DNA of 64,000 nt from Flavobacteriales bacterium (GCA_002722245.1 PBLA01000026.1:83955-147954); one strand, 5' to 3'; counted from the stretch's first letter, positions 17,195-27,397 are shown. Notes: generated by a model from the sequence alone, not told the origin. Translations and numbers: made by a program.

Positions 17195-20083
17195 TTAAAC
17201 AAGAGTTAAAATTGCTAATATTTCAAAACTACTACTCGTTTTCTTCTGTTTAAGCAATAAATCAATTTTGCTTTTCCTTTGAGCTTTTAAGTTGTCAATT
17301 TCAGCTATACGCATCCTATTAATATCTTGTTGCTGAACTTTATCTTTTAGTCTTTTCGCCCTGTGGATTTGCTTATTAAAGTGTTCATTTATTGATTCTA
17401 TCTTTACATCAATAAGAGCATTGAAGTTCTCAGATATTTCTTGTTCCTGCCTATTGATTTTATTTATTACAACAGAGGAGACATTGTTTTTTACACTTTC
17501 AAAATCAACCGAATCATTATTACTAGATTCTTGGCACTCTTCAATAAGATTGAAATAATCGATTTCCTCAAGCAAAGAATAATCTTTGTTAAGTATCAAT
17601 GTGTTAATGAATGATTTTGTTTTCTGTTGTTTAAAATCAACCCTATAAACAACGGCATATTTATCACTGTAAAGATTGCTTCTTGAACTTCCGTACAAAG
17701 TTTTATATTTTTTCTCTTTTGTTAGAATACCAATAATTGGGTTATTTATGTTTAAGTGTAAAGTTTGAAAATTTTCATTGTAATTTGAAGTGAAACTAAT
17801 TGTTAAATCTTTGTATTTGTGAATCTTTTGCAAAACGGCTCTTTCTTCATTGTACTTGTGTACGTCTGTTTTTTTATCACTCATACTCGCTCTTAGCATA
17901 TTGAAGAGAATTTTAAAATTACTTGAAGAAATTTTTATTAATCCGCCTTTTAATTCAGAATACGAAATGCCATTGCTGTTCAGAAAGTGTAGGAATGTAG
18001 CCTTAGTAATTTTCTGTAGGTTTTCTACTTTATTTGTATGAAGTAGCTTTTCCTTCTCATCTTCAAAATTATAATCATTATTTAAAAGCTTTTCAACATC
18101 ACTGTTTTGCTGTTTTATCTCAATTTCCTTGCGTTTAAGAGCCAATTCTTTTAGGTGTAATACTTCGTCAATCTCTTTTTGTGTGAGATTAATTAATTCG
18201 GGAATGTTTATTTGCTTTTCAAGATTTCCTAAAATTGGCTCTAATTCTCCTATTGTTGATTCAAAAATGTTAAGCTTTTCATAAAGGCGACTGTATATTC
18301 TATCTTCGATAGATCCTTGTATGCATAAATTAAAGATGTGTAGCTTGTCGAATTTCTGTCCAATCCTATCAATTCGACCTATTCTTTGCTCGACTCTCAT
18401 AGGATTCCAAGGCAAATCGTAGTTAACAATTACATTGCAAAACTGCATATCAAGTCCCTCACTTCCCACTTCACTAGAAAGTAAAATATCAAAGTCCCCA
18501 TTTTTGAATTGTCTTATTTTAGTATACCTCTCTTCAACGGAAATATCTCCGTGAATTTTACCGACTTTATATCCTAAGTCAATTAGTTTTTTATCAAGGT
18601 AGTTAATAGTGAATTTGAAAAAGGAGAAAACAATTAATTGCTTAATGTTTTGATTCTTTAAGTCTTGTAGAATTTCAATGAATTTTAAAAATTTAGAGTC
18701 GTCTTTCCCAATTTTATCTCCTTTGTCAATAATAAGGTCAAGAAATTCCTGTGCCTCTTCTCTGATTTCTACATACTCTCCCTCATTATCGTTATTGTCT
18801 TGTACAAAGAGGCGTCCCGAATCCCTTATTTCCTTGAAATTTTCTAATGAAGCAATCATAGATGAACTAGCCATCCTTTCTGGCATAATACTGATAAATC
18901 CCTGAGGTGTTTCAGGATTAAGAAATTTGACAAATTCAATGACTGCATTATAGAAATCTTGCTCTTCTGCGATAATTTCAACAATTGCCGTTTTTGCATT
19001 TCTAGGAATTAAACGCCCAACATCTTTCTTTTTTGTCCTGTTAATGATATAGCTTAATTTATCTGATTTTGAGAGTTTATCAATAAACTCAACTTTGAGT
19101 TGATTTGTGAGTCTATCGAGTGCTAATATCGAGTGAAATGTTTCCTGTAAGTTTTGTTCAAAATTTTCAATTTCCAGAGTAGTGATATAGCTTTTAATTT
19201 CATCAATACTACTACCATTTCTTATGAGAGCAATTGTTTTATGGATAATATGATTAGGCGCAATCATATTTAGGAAATAATCATAATCCATAAAATAGTC
19301 CATATCAAGCAAGTACAGGATATTAAATAAATCTGAAAGATTGTTTTGAACGGGAGTTGCTGTTAAAAAAACAATGTGGTCAGATATTCTTGTTATCAAT
19401 TTGGCACTTTCAAAAGTAGAAGTATCTCTATTTCTCATATTATGGGCTTCATCCATTACAAGGAAATCAACCTCAAACATACTCATAGATAGCTTCTCCA
19501 TTACTTTCTCATTTCTCAAAGTATGGTAATTGATAATTACTTTTTTACTCATCAATTTTGAGGAACTATAATTGTCAAACTCATCTATTAATGAAATGAA
19601 TTGTGCTGAATTGTATATTTGAAAATATTCATCGAATCGGACATTTAACTCCTCTTGCCACTTGATAGTTAATGATGAAGGGACTACAATTAAAGAAATT
19701 CGTAGCTCTTCTCGACTATTAATTTCTTTAAATATCATTCCAGCTTCAATTGTTTTTCCTAAACCTACTTCATCAGCAATAAGTACTCTGTTATTTGCTG
19801 AATGTAAAAATTTAATTAACGGTTTATATTGATGGTTCTCTGGTATGAATCGGTTAGCATTGTGCGAATACAAAATATCATTAAGTGGACGTTGAGCGCA
19901 ATTTATAAAGATGTTTTCTTTGATATCATCTAACGACGATACTTTTATTTCATCAGAAGCAATACTTACATCACTTTTAGGTACAGTTTTGTAATTTCCA
20001 TCTAAGAAGATTTCGTAATACAAATCTATTTCTTTGATTATTATTATGTTTTGTCTAGTTGGAATGTATATTGCCTTTTCCAT
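17195..20083 (-). CDS. SNF2-type (HepA/RapA-like) DEAH helicase
   Basis: A 962-residue superfamily 2 ATPase. Walker A ADEVGLGKT (103-111), motif Ia VVPSSLTIKWQEE, Walker B/DEAH MDEAHN (211-214), motif III LTATPVQNN (240-248), and the second RecA lobe with VIVNYDLPWNPMRVEQRIGR around residue 560 followed by IDRIGQ are all intact. The glycine-rich DEVGLGKT and NPMRVEQR motifs place it with SNF2/HepA proteins that translocate on duplex DNA rather than unwind it. The C-terminus is a long charged coiled coil (EQEISENFNALIDVKIESIN onward). It is the first gene of a tight two-gene operon with the sacsin-like ATPase (2-base gap). In DISARM the SNF2 protein DrmD has a comparable role, but none of the other DISARM genes are here. 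Confidence 0.9.
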   Translation of the reverse strand: MEKAIYIPTRQNIIIIKEIDLYYEIFLDGNYKTVPKSDVSIASDEIKVSSLDDIKENIFINCAQRPLNDILYSHNANRFIPENHQYKPLIKFLHSANNRVLIADEVGLGKTIEAGMIFKEINSREELRISLIVVPSSLTIKWQEELNVRFDEYFQIYNSAQFISLIDEFDNYSSSKLMSKKVIINYHTLRNEKVMEKLSMSMFEVDFLVMDEAHNMRNRDTSTFESAKLITRISDHIVFLTATPVQNNLSDLFNILYLLDMDYFMDYDYFLNMIAPNHIIHKTIALIRNGSSIDEIKSYITTLEIENFEQNLQETFHSILALDRLTNQLKVEFIDKLSKSDKLSYIINRTKKKDVGRLIPRNAKTAIVEIIAEEQDFYNAVIEFVKFLNPETPQGFISIMPERMASSSMIASLENFKEIRDSGRLFVQDNNDNEGEYVEIREEAQEFLDLIIDKGDKIGKDDSKFLKFIEILQDLKNQNIKQLIVFSFFKFTINYLDKKLIDLGYKVGKIHGDISVEERYTKIRQFKNGDFDILLSSEVGSEGLDMQFCNVIVNYDLPWNPMRVEQRIGRIDRIGQKFDKLHIFNLCIQGSIEDRIYSRLYEKLNIFESTIGELEPILGNLEKQINIPELINLTQKEIDEVLHLKELALKRKEIEIKQQNSDVEKLLNNDYNFEDEKEKLLHTNKVENLQKITKATFLHFLNSNGISYSELKGGLIKISSSNFKILFNMLRASMSDKKTDVHKYNEERAVLQKIHKYKDLTISFTSNYNENFQTLHLNINNPIIGILTKEKKYKTLYGSSRSNLYSDKYAVVYRVDFKQQKTKSFINTLILNKDYSLLEEIDYFNLIEECQESSNNDSVDFESVKNNVSSVVINKINRQEQEISENFNALIDVKIESINEHFNKQIHRAKRLKDKVQQQDINRMRIAEIDNLKAQRKSKIDLLLKQKKTSSSFEILAILTLV

Positions 20084-20257
20084 TTAATTTGGTTTTGTCT
20101 TTATTCTAAGGCTGAGTAGGAAACCAGACTTGGCAAGAAATTGCTCTTTTGCAAATTTCGCTTGTGTGTTGGCTATTCTTCATATTTTACTCATTGTTTT
20201 CGTTTGTTACGGTTTCTCTTTTTTATTGTTTTACGAATTTGGTGAATAGGTGTATTC

Positions 20258-20280
20258 TCATTTACTTGTGTAATTGACAC
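20258..20280 (+). repeat. 23-bp perfect direct repeat, copy 1
   Basis: Begins TCATTTACTTGTGTAATTGA and is identical to 21690-21712. Degenerate versions appear near 27088-27110 and 27356-27420. The two perfect copies flank the small membrane-protein gene and the HNH-like gene. The 202-bp gap 20084-20285 otherwise shows nothing clear. Confidence 0.75.
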
Positions 20281-20285
20281 TATAA

Positions 20286-20516
20286 TTAGTTATCTAACAA
20301 CTGGTGGGGTTTGGTTTTGGACCTTCTTTTTAATGAATTAAAAATATATACGTAAACGAAAAGGCAAATACTTATTGGGGCCATTAAATTGATGGCTTCA
20401 TATATGTCAGAATCTATTTCATAGGTATGCTTTAATACATCAAATAATGACATTAGTATAATATTTGTTGTTGCACCAGCGATCAACGATATCGTTTTTA
20501 ATATCCATAATTTCAT
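20286..20516 (-). CDS. small two-TM membrane protein
   Basis: A 76-residue protein with two hydrophobic segments (about 8-27, TISLIAGATTNIILMSLFDV, and 44-62, LMAPISICLFVYVYIFNSL) and a basic tail (KRRSKTKPHQ). Two-TM topology and a normal ATG support a real gene, but it is short and unrecognised. It lies upstream of the helicase operon with a 202-bp gap, inside the 23-bp direct repeats. Small membrane proteins are common accessories of defence loci; whether this one belongs is unknown. Confidence 0.45.
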   Translation of the reverse strand: MKLWILKTISLIAGATTNIILMSLFDVLKHTYEIDSDIYEAINLMAPISICLFVYVYIFNSLKRRSKTKPHQLLDN

Positions 20517-20629
20517 TTTGTCAATTATTTTTGAGGTTTCTTGTTACTTCTTGAACTTGTTTTAAGCTTTTATGAAAGATGATTATGATACGGATTTAAT
20601 TGTTTAAAAATAAAAAGATACTAACAATG

Positions 20630-20648
20630 CTATTCTGCTTCAGAATAG
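20630..20648. repeat. perfect 8-bp hairpin CTATTCTG-CTT-CAGAATAG
   Basis: An 8-bp inverted repeat with a 3-base loop in the 359-bp gap between the two small minus-strand genes (20517-20875). No T-tract follows on the minus strand, so it is not a standard terminator for the HNH-like gene; it may be an operator or a processing stem. Confidence 0.4.
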
Positions 20649-20788
20649 AAAAATCTTTTCCAACAAAATCTAATCAAATTTAAGATATTGTTCGTGCGAC
20701 TATCTATGAAATCAAAAAAAACACCAAATAACTCTACCAAAAAACAACGCCCATAAAAATATAAATTCCGGAATTTAACTACCTACTT

Positions 20789-20812
20789 TTAACTTATTCC
20801 GGATTTAGATTA
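20789..20812 (+). repeat. 24-bp direct repeat, right copy
   Basis: TTAACTTATTCC followed by GGATTTAGATTA; 22 of 24 positions match 13437-13460. Its last 11 bases are also the first 11 of the 64-bp repeat shared with 34631, so one site participates in both pairs. Confidence 0.5.
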
Positions 20813-20865
20813 CTGAAAATGGTTTAATTGTATCGAAAATTTCCAGAAATAAATTAACATTAACA
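20802..20865 (+). repeat. 64-bp perfect direct repeat, left copy
   Basis: Starts GATTTAGATTACTGAAAATG and is identical over 64 bases to 34631-34694. The two copies bracket a 13.8-kb block holding the HNH-like gene, the subtilase pair and the complete AAA/HerA cassette. Confidence 0.93.
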
Positions 20866-20875
20866 CCTGTAATGG

Positions 20876-21553
20876 TTAATTTTCAACCCAATTATTTACA
20901 CTCCGATCGTACACAGCTATATTTGCATCTTTATAGCGTTTCCATAAATCATCCTTATCATACTTATTATAATCGTCATTTAATTTTTTGTGTTCGTCTT
21001 TTAGAACTATACACCCAACACATTTTTCTTTTAAAAATTTTTTAATATCCTCATCATTTTTTAATTCTAAGATTTCCTTAATGATTATCTTTCTTGGTGT
21101 TACGTGATCTAATTGTACTTTACAATCCTCTATATTTTTAATATAAATATCTGATTCTTCAAGATAATAACATTCATTTTCACTCAAATGTTCTTTCAAA
21201 AATCTTTCAATTTGTGAAGGCTTTATATTTGAATAATTATTATTATCAAGTTGATTTGCAATTTGCCAAATGCCTGATGAAATATAATCTACTTTATATT
21301 TCCCATTAGCTTCTACTATTTTCCACAGAGGCACATCTAAAATGCTTTTTGCTTTAAAATCGACAATTTGATTATATTCGATATCGATATCGATATTGGT
21401 AATGTAATTGACAATTTGATTTTCTGTTGGAGGGGCATTATCTGAATTTTGATTATAATCTATTATACCAGTCTCTATACCTCTTAGAAGATGTATAAAC
21501 ATATTTATGTGAAAATCAACAATGTCTTGTTCGGTTGGTTTAATTTTTGTCAT
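20876..21553 (-). CDS. HNH-like putative nuclease
   Basis: A 225-residue protein started at ATG 21553; a TTG 9 bases upstream is less likely. The C-terminal part contains QLDHVTPRKIIIKEI and KCVGCIVLKDEHKKLN, which resemble the first histidine (xDHxxP) and the closing histidine of HNH endonucleases, with a CVGC pair between them that could bind zinc. The usual asparagine step is not obvious, so catalytic competence is uncertain. The N-terminal half is helical and acidic (NIDIDIEYNQIVDFKAKSI). A decayed relative of its C-terminal region lies at 27398-27655. The gene is alone between direct repeats. Confidence 0.6.
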   Translation of the reverse strand: MTKIKPTEQDIVDFHINMFIHLLRGIETGIIDYNQNSDNAPPTENQIVNYITNIDIDIEYNQIVDFKAKSILDVPLWKIVEANGKYKVDYISSGIWQIANQLDNNNYSNIKPSQIERFLKEHLSENECYYLEESDIYIKNIEDCKVQLDHVTPRKIIIKEILELKNDEDIKKFLKEKCVGCIVLKDEHKKLNDDYNKYDKDDLWKRYKDANIAVYDRSVNNWVEN

Positions 21554-21562
21554 TCTTTTCAA

Positions 21563-21926
21563 CTTTTATAATATTCTTTTCTTTCGAATATGATTTAGGT
21601 TATCTACTTATTATATTTTTCAAGGGTTTCATATTAGATGAAACAATACCTTTATTAGGCTTAATTGATATTATCACTTCCTTGTTTTGTCATTTACTTG
21701 TGTAATTGACACCTTTTGTATCAGTTTATAATCAAATACTTATTATTATTTATTTAGGTTTCTCACTATTTCTTAGGTGTTCTGATACTTTGTTGAAATG
21801 GATACCAATTCTAAAATAGTAGAATTTTTACGTTATCAAATAAGCTTTCTAAACTTATTACACCTTATTTGTTAAGGTATATAGGCAAGGTTTTGGAAGC
21901 CAAGATTAGCTGCAATAGAAATATGA
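21563..21926. other. 364-bp gap with only a repeat
   Basis: The only structure seen is the second copy of the 23-bp direct repeat (21690-21712). No ORF of note; very AT-rich. Confidence 0.6.
21690..21712 (+). repeat. 23-bp perfect direct repeat, copy 2
   Basis: Identical to 20258-20280, same orientation, about 1.43 kb apart. Confidence 0.75.
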
Positions 21927-22832
21927 CTAATCTATTGAAATGATTTCTTTAGAGTCGAATCTAATGTTATGGAAAAGCACTAGATCTGATTTGAAAAAAA
22001 CATTGTTATCATCTATAATTTCGTTAATATACTCACGACACATGATTTTTCCATCAACTGAAATTGTCGGGTGATCATAACTTTTCTTAAAACAGTCTTT
22101 ACTTAATAAGGTAATATTGTTAGATTTTAAACATGAAATACTAATTCCGCTTGAGCCTTCCCAGAGAAGCGTGTCATTACCAATCCAATTAAAATTGATA
22201 GAATTATCATCCGCATTAATAATCTTGTTCTCTTTGGTGACTAAATTATATATGTTAATTCCATTATAATTTTTTAAAGCTATCTTATCTCCATTAGGAC
22301 TCCAGCTAGGATTATTTCCGCTAACTATTTCAATTCGCTCTAGGTCATTTCCTAAAGTATCCATAATGTATAAATAACCGTTGCTAAGGTCTTTAGAGCT
22401 GCGGTATACAATTTTATCGCCATTTGGAGACCAATTAGGGTTTGTGTTGATCGAACTATTAAAGGTTAATTGCTTTTTATTAGAACCGTTAGGTCTTATT
22501 ATGTATATTTCATTATTCAGTAAATTATATACAATCCAATTATTTTTACCCCATTTTGGAGTATAATATACGCCGCTATCTAAAAAAAAGTATTCGTTAG
22601 TTTTTATATTTCCAACCCATAATTCAGGTACACCTTGATCCCATTTAATGAAAGAGAATTCATCTTGGTTATTGGGGTTAAAACATGGGTTACTATAATT
22701 CTCGGTACTTGAGATGTAAGAGACGTTTCCATTCAATAAAGAACTGGGAGGTTCACATTCATTACTGTCATAACCTTTTCTACAAGAAAATAATATTAAA
22801 AATAAAGCTAAATAAGAGGTTGCTTTGACCAT
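21927..22832 (-). CDS. lipoprotein with TolB-like (PD40) propeller repeats
   Basis: A 301-residue lipoprotein (signal MVKATSYLALFLILFSCRKG, lipobox LFSC). It has successive beta-propeller blades of TolB/PD40 type: NPCFNPNNQDEFSFIKWD, TPKWGKNNWIVYN, NPNWSPNGDKIVYRSSKD, NPSWSPNGDKIALKNYNG. Such propellers bind proteins or substrates at the cell surface or periplasm. It lies 1 base downstream of the large subtilase, so both are cotranscribed and this may be the protease's surface partner or inhibitor. Confidence 0.82.
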   Translation of the reverse strand: MVKATSYLALFLILFSCRKGYDSNECEPPSSLLNGNVSYISSTENYSNPCFNPNNQDEFSFIKWDQGVPELWVGNIKTNEYFFLDSGVYYTPKWGKNNWIVYNLLNNEIYIIRPNGSNKKQLTFNSSINTNPNWSPNGDKIVYRSSKDLSNGYLYIMDTLGNDLERIEIVSGNNPSWSPNGDKIALKNYNGINIYNLVTKENKIINADDNSINFNWIGNDTLLWEGSSGISISCLKSNNITLLSKDCFKKSYDHPTISVDGKIMCREYINEIIDDNNVFFKSDLVLFHNIRFDSKEIISID

Positions 22833-22833
22833 T

Positions 22834-25800
22834 TTAATTCTTGATTATCTTTTTGACAAAGGTTTTATCACCAGTTTTTAATTGAACAAAGTAAAAACCT
22901 TTTGCGATAGAATTAATATCGTGATTTAAATTTTTATTACCTAATTGATTTCCTTTTTGATAAACTGTTTCAATGACCTTCCCGCTTATATCAAGAATTG
23001 AGATTTCTATATCAGAGGTTTCTTTTAAATTAATCTTAATATTTATATTACCACTAGTAGGGTTGGGATAAACTGTAAATTGAACATCGTTTTCTAATTC
23101 ATTTTGTGATGTTAATGACTCATCTTTAACGTGAACAGAAACGGATTGAGAAACACCTTCAGGATTATTAGGGACCCATCTTTCAACTGGTTGGCCACCA
23201 ATATTTGTTCTAATACGGTAAACATAGCTTACCAAAGTTGTCGATTGGCTAGTCATATTTGTTATTGAAGTAAATCCAGGATTTTCATTAATTAAAGTGT
23301 AATAAGGGTAACCATCAGACCAGTTTTTAAGCGGCCATCTATCATGAATAGTTTCAGTTGAAGAAAGATCATGATATATAACTGTTTTTACTTCATAAAC
23401 ATCACCGAAATATAGTCCTGGAGATACATTATTTATTCGTCCAGTCATGCTAAGTGTGACATTTTCAGAGATTCTTCGGATTGAGGTTGGTAATGCCGAA
23501 TAATGCTTTATTTGATTGGCAGGGTATTCAATATATTTAATAGCATCACCAGCATTTATTCGCCCCCATCCTGTTTTTTCATCATATCCAATTTCACGTA
23601 AATCTGTTGCTGTAGCTTGTAATATGTATTCAATATCCTCCATAGCTAAAGCTTCTGCACCGTTTTGAAAGTTGTAGTAGTTCATAAGTAATGCTGCAAC
23701 ACCTGTTACATGAGGTGCTGATGCAGAAGTTCCCCCAAAATCGCCATAATTATTTAGTCCTGATGTTCCGAGAGTTGTTGTTGAGATTAAAGGATTAGCA
23801 CCAGGAGCCAAAAAGTCCATTTCTTTACCATAAACTGATGACCAAGTTGCACTAACTCCATTGTTATTTGCTTCTAAGAAGTCTCCATCGATTCCGCTAG
23901 CACCAACGCTAATCATAATTTGGTCATCATAACATGATGGGTAGTCTGTTACAATTATCCCTGTTTCATATCCTAGTGCATTTCCCCTTGCTGTAACTTG
24001 CACAACATCATTTTTAGCAGCAAATTGAAATGCGTCATAAAGAATAGAACTTGAATTTGGTACTCCCCAACTATGATTCATTAAGTTTAACCCGTAACCA
24101 AATCCATCTTCATTGTAAGTAGCTCCTTCAAATATTCCATTAGCGATATCTGCAATTTTAGCCACAGGAATCAATCCTTCTTGATCAGCAATCTGCATGT
24201 CAAATAACTGCACTCCAGGCTCTCCAGTATTGGTTACATCACCGCCTGCAACACCTGCAACACCTAAATTGTTATTTCGGTTTGCTGCAACTATTCCACC
24301 AACTTGGGTCCCATGTTCTCCATTAATGTAACTTCCAATAGCTGCTTCATTGTTAATCCAGTCATAACCTCCTTCTACAACTGAGCCCGTCTCAGAAGAA
24401 GACCTATCAAAGTCCTCATGTCTATATAATATACCAGTATCATATATACCCACTTTAATTAATCCTGAACCAGTTGAAAATTTCCAAGCTTCTTCCATGT
24501 TTATATGAGCATTGGCAAAGTCACTGGTGCTAGTTAAAGAAGCTTGATTTTCAGCTGCATATTCAGTATCGTTTGGGATGTTGTGAAATGAAAGCGTTTG
24601 TAATGCATGTTGAGCACCAGATACAGAGATCATATTTAATGATTTTAGCTTTAAAATTGTGCTGTCAACAGTTTGACTATCAGGTACTTCAACGACAAAA
24701 GTGGATTTAAAGTGCTCAGGAATTGGGATTGACCTACCTGTTCTTGATATAGAATGTGTCATATCAGATGTAAGATTCCTAAATACTTTTCTTGTGACAA
24801 GATTCTTACTTTCGTATCCGATAGCATTAGTAACCTCATTAACTGCAGATGAACTTACAAAATCTTCAAGGGATCCTTCTTGGAAGGAAACGTTATCAAT
24901 GCTTTGAAATTGAATTACACTAGGTTCAAAAGTAATAATTATTGCATTTTCTGGTGTTGTGTTTGTACAAGACGGTAATAGTTTAACATTTACTTGGTCA
25001 GAGGCAATTATATTTCCTTCTTGATCTGAAACTTCAAGAGTGTAAATCCGTGAAGCTGTTGGTGATACTGTAGGATTATTACTTGTTGGATCGTCTAAAT
25101 CGATAGATGGAGTCCAATTATAAACTAAATTATTAATGTCGACTGAATGTCCCTTGTTTTCACAAGTGAATTCAACGTTATTCCCTTGGGTCCCCCAGTT
25201 AGTTTCAATTCCGTTCTCATCGCAGAAAATAATGTTTCCAGACATATTTCCGCTATTAATAATGGTTTGACTATTAGATTTAACGTAAGATTGACCTAAT
25301 TCGCTACCTGAAACATTACCACTTAATGTTATATTATTGGATTCTAATATACTTGAGGAGCCTAAAGTAATCGTTCCACTATTTAAGCTTGTGTTATTTT
25401 TAACTATTATTTCCCCTTTATTTATGAATTGATTATTAGTTATGAAATTATTTTCAACTGTCGTATGACATAAGTTTTCGAAAACACCGTTATTATCAAA
25501 CGTTTGATTTATTGTTATGGACCCTTTGTTCGTGATCTGTTTACTATTGTTTAAACTTTGAAAGGAACTTGAATTGAAATTATTGAATTCCCCATTCCAT
25601 CCTATATAGGTAATAGAACCGACAATTAAAGAACCATAGTTAGAAAATTTTCCATTTATATTAAGGTAATTCAAGTTACAATCTTTGTTGTTGATGACTT
25701 CACCACTATTAAAATTAAATATGGTTGGAGAAAATGTACCATTTATAATTAATGTCCCGCCATTTAGGTCAACAACACCTGTGAAAACTGTTCCTTTTGG

Positions 25801-26997
25801 AACACATGCATTTTGACCATTTGATAATGAAAAATACCCATTTCCTACTAACTGAATGTTGCAATTTGAACCGTCATTATGAGTTGAAACGTCGTAACAC
25901 TCATATGAATTTGTTGTGTTCGAAATATCAATGCAAGACAAATCAGCAGAAAATTGATAAGTTTCTCCGTTACAGATTGAAACATCGTCTCCTGCTAAAG
26001 ACGAGATATTCACTTTTGAAGAAAATGTTCCAGTGTTGCCAAGAATGTCTTTCGCAATTACGGTGTAATTTGTAGATTGACTTGGAGTGGCAATTGGGGA
26101 AGATATATATGGGTTGTCAAGTCCTTCTTTTGGAAACCATTCGTAACTAACAGTGCTTCCATTTAAAACAGTAGGTTCAACAGTTTGACAATCACAATCT
26201 AACGAAACAGACGCATTAAGATTTCCTATGCCAACAGTTTCTACTCCATCAGAATCACAAAAACTTATTAATCCTGAAAAATCATTTGCATTATTGATTG
26301 TTGAATTTCCAGTAACTTCAACCTTTGAGCAAAGAACGTTTCCACCAATTATTTTACCATATGATGAAAAATTAGTTGTAGATAATTTAGATCCATCTGT
26401 TAATGTTATTTCACCTGAATGAAGAGTAAAAGAGTTGGAAACCGTTATATAGCCTTTGTTAATTATGTTGGAATATGATGTTAAATTCCCATTTACATTT
26501 ATTTTTGAGTTGTTAATTAATTGCCCGTTAATTGCAATAGAGGAATTAAAGTTTAAAATGCTAAAGTTTTCAATAATACCGTGAGTAATGACAGTGGTTA
26601 AGTTTGCTTCTCCATAGTTTTTAAAAAAAGAGTTAATTCCATTTAAATTAAAACTAGTGATGTTACATTTTCCACCGTTATAAATTAATCCTGAATAAAT
26701 ATTTACATTAGATGAGTTAAGTTCACCAATAATTACTAAACTTCCTCCATTTAGAGTTAATTGCCCTGAGAATACATCTCCCTCAGAAATACAATAAATC
26801 TCACCTTCATTAATGGTAATGTTACCTGAACCTTTGATGTTGTTGTCGCATTCTATGATTGCAGAGACTCCTAATTGAACACTTTCACCTTTGCAAATTG
26901 TAACTTCTTCTAGTTTTCCACTGATTTCAAACTGGGATTTACTATATAAAAATAAGCTTATTAAAAGTGTTGTTATATAAAATTTATTAGTTGTCAT
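22834..26997 (-). CDS. giant secreted S8 subtilase with T9SS sorting domain
   Basis: A 1387-residue exported protein. After the signal (MTTNKFYITTLLISLFLYSKSQ) come two long tandem repeat blocks (about 30-330 and 340-685). Each has an Asn/Gly-rich beta-helix-like array (GNITINEGEIYCISEGDVFSG) closed by a cysteine-bounded FCDSDGVET or FCDENGIET segment and an Ig/PKD-like unit (YEWFPKEGLDNPYISSP; YNWTPSIDLDDPTSNNP). Then a subtilase domain: Asp in KVGIYDTGI, His in GEHGTQVGGI, Asn in NHSWG and Ser in GGTSASAPHVTG. The C-terminus (VYPNPTSGNINIKINLKE to FVKKIIKN) is a T9SS sorting domain. It is expected on the surface or released. Cotranscribed with the propeller lipoprotein. A surface protease between nuclease-type modules is an unusual context. 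Confidence 0.92.
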   Translation of the reverse strand: MTTNKFYITTLLISLFLYSKSQFEISGKLEEVTICKGESVQLGVSAIIECDNNIKGSGNITINEGEIYCISEGDVFSGQLTLNGGSLVIIGELNSSNVNIYSGLIYNGGKCNITSFNLNGINSFFKNYGEANLTTVITHGIIENFSILNFNSSIAINGQLINNSKINVNGNLTSYSNIINKGYITVSNSFTLHSGEITLTDGSKLSTTNFSSYGKIIGGNVLCSKVEVTGNSTINNANDFSGLISFCDSDGVETVGIGNLNASVSLDCDCQTVEPTVLNGSTVSYEWFPKEGLDNPYISSPIATPSQSTNYTVIAKDILGNTGTFSSKVNISSLAGDDVSICNGETYQFSADLSCIDISNTTNSYECYDVSTHNDGSNCNIQLVGNGYFSLSNGQNACVPKGTVFTGVVDLNGGTLIINGTFSPTIFNFNSGEVINNKDCNLNYLNINGKFSNYGSLIVGSITYIGWNGEFNNFNSSSFQSLNNSKQITNKGSITINQTFDNNGVFENLCHTTVENNFITNNQFINKGEIIVKNNTSLNSGTITLGSSSILESNNITLSGNVSGSELGQSYVKSNSQTIINSGNMSGNIIFCDENGIETNWGTQGNNVEFTCENKGHSVDINNLVYNWTPSIDLDDPTSNNPTVSPTASRIYTLEVSDQEGNIIASDQVNVKLLPSCTNTTPENAIIITFEPSVIQFQSIDNVSFQEGSLEDFVSSSAVNEVTNAIGYESKNLVTRKVFRNLTSDMTHSISRTGRSIPIPEHFKSTFVVEVPDSQTVDSTILKLKSLNMISVSGAQHALQTLSFHNIPNDTEYAAENQASLTSTSDFANAHINMEEAWKFSTGSGLIKVGIYDTGILYRHEDFDRSSSETGSVVEGGYDWINNEAAIGSYINGEHGTQVGGIVAANRNNNLGVAGVAGGDVTNTGEPGVQLFDMQIADQEGLIPVAKIADIANGIFEGATYNEDGFGYGLNLMNHSWGVPNSSSILYDAFQFAAKNDVVQVTARGNALGYETGIIVTDYPSCYDDQIMISVGASGIDGDFLEANNNGVSATWSSVYGKEMDFLAPGANPLISTTTLGTSGLNNYGDFGGTSASAPHVTGVAALLMNYYNFQNGAEALAMEDIEYILQATATDLREIGYDEKTGWGRINAGDAIKYIEYPANQIKHYSALPTSIRRISENVTLSMTGRINNVSPGLYFGDVYEVKTVIYHDLSSTETIHDRWPLKNWSDGYPYYTLINENPGFTSITNMTSQSTTLVSYVYRIRTNIGGQPVERWVPNNPEGVSQSVSVHVKDESLTSQNELENDVQFTVYPNPTSGNINIKINLKETSDIEISILDISGKVIETVYQKGNQLGNKNLNHDINSIAKGFYFVQLKTGDKTFVKKIIKN

Positions 26998-27397
26998 TTT
27001 AAAGATTATTTAGTGCTAAATTTTTCAATTTATTTTCAAGTTACAAGGATAAAAAAAAATAAAACTTATTTATAATTTTTTGTTTAAATGTTTACTTGTG
27101 TGATTTAACTCATCTTTTGTAATATTTTCAAAAGATTATGTAATTCAAGACAATCTTTGCCGTTTTTATCAAAAGGATAAGCTCCAGTGCCTTTGATAGT
27201 CTATGCCTTAAGAATAAAAGTGGTTTTTGTTTTTCGAATGATTCGAAACGCTTTACAAGCGTGTTAAATTAGGTTTTGGTTTTTTTGTAATCGCTTTAAA
27301 ATTAGTTGTTTGTGATTATTGGGTGTTCTGGTTTATCAACTTCTTTCGTGGTTTTATCATTTACTAGTGTTATTTTATCATTTGCTTTTGTAATTTC

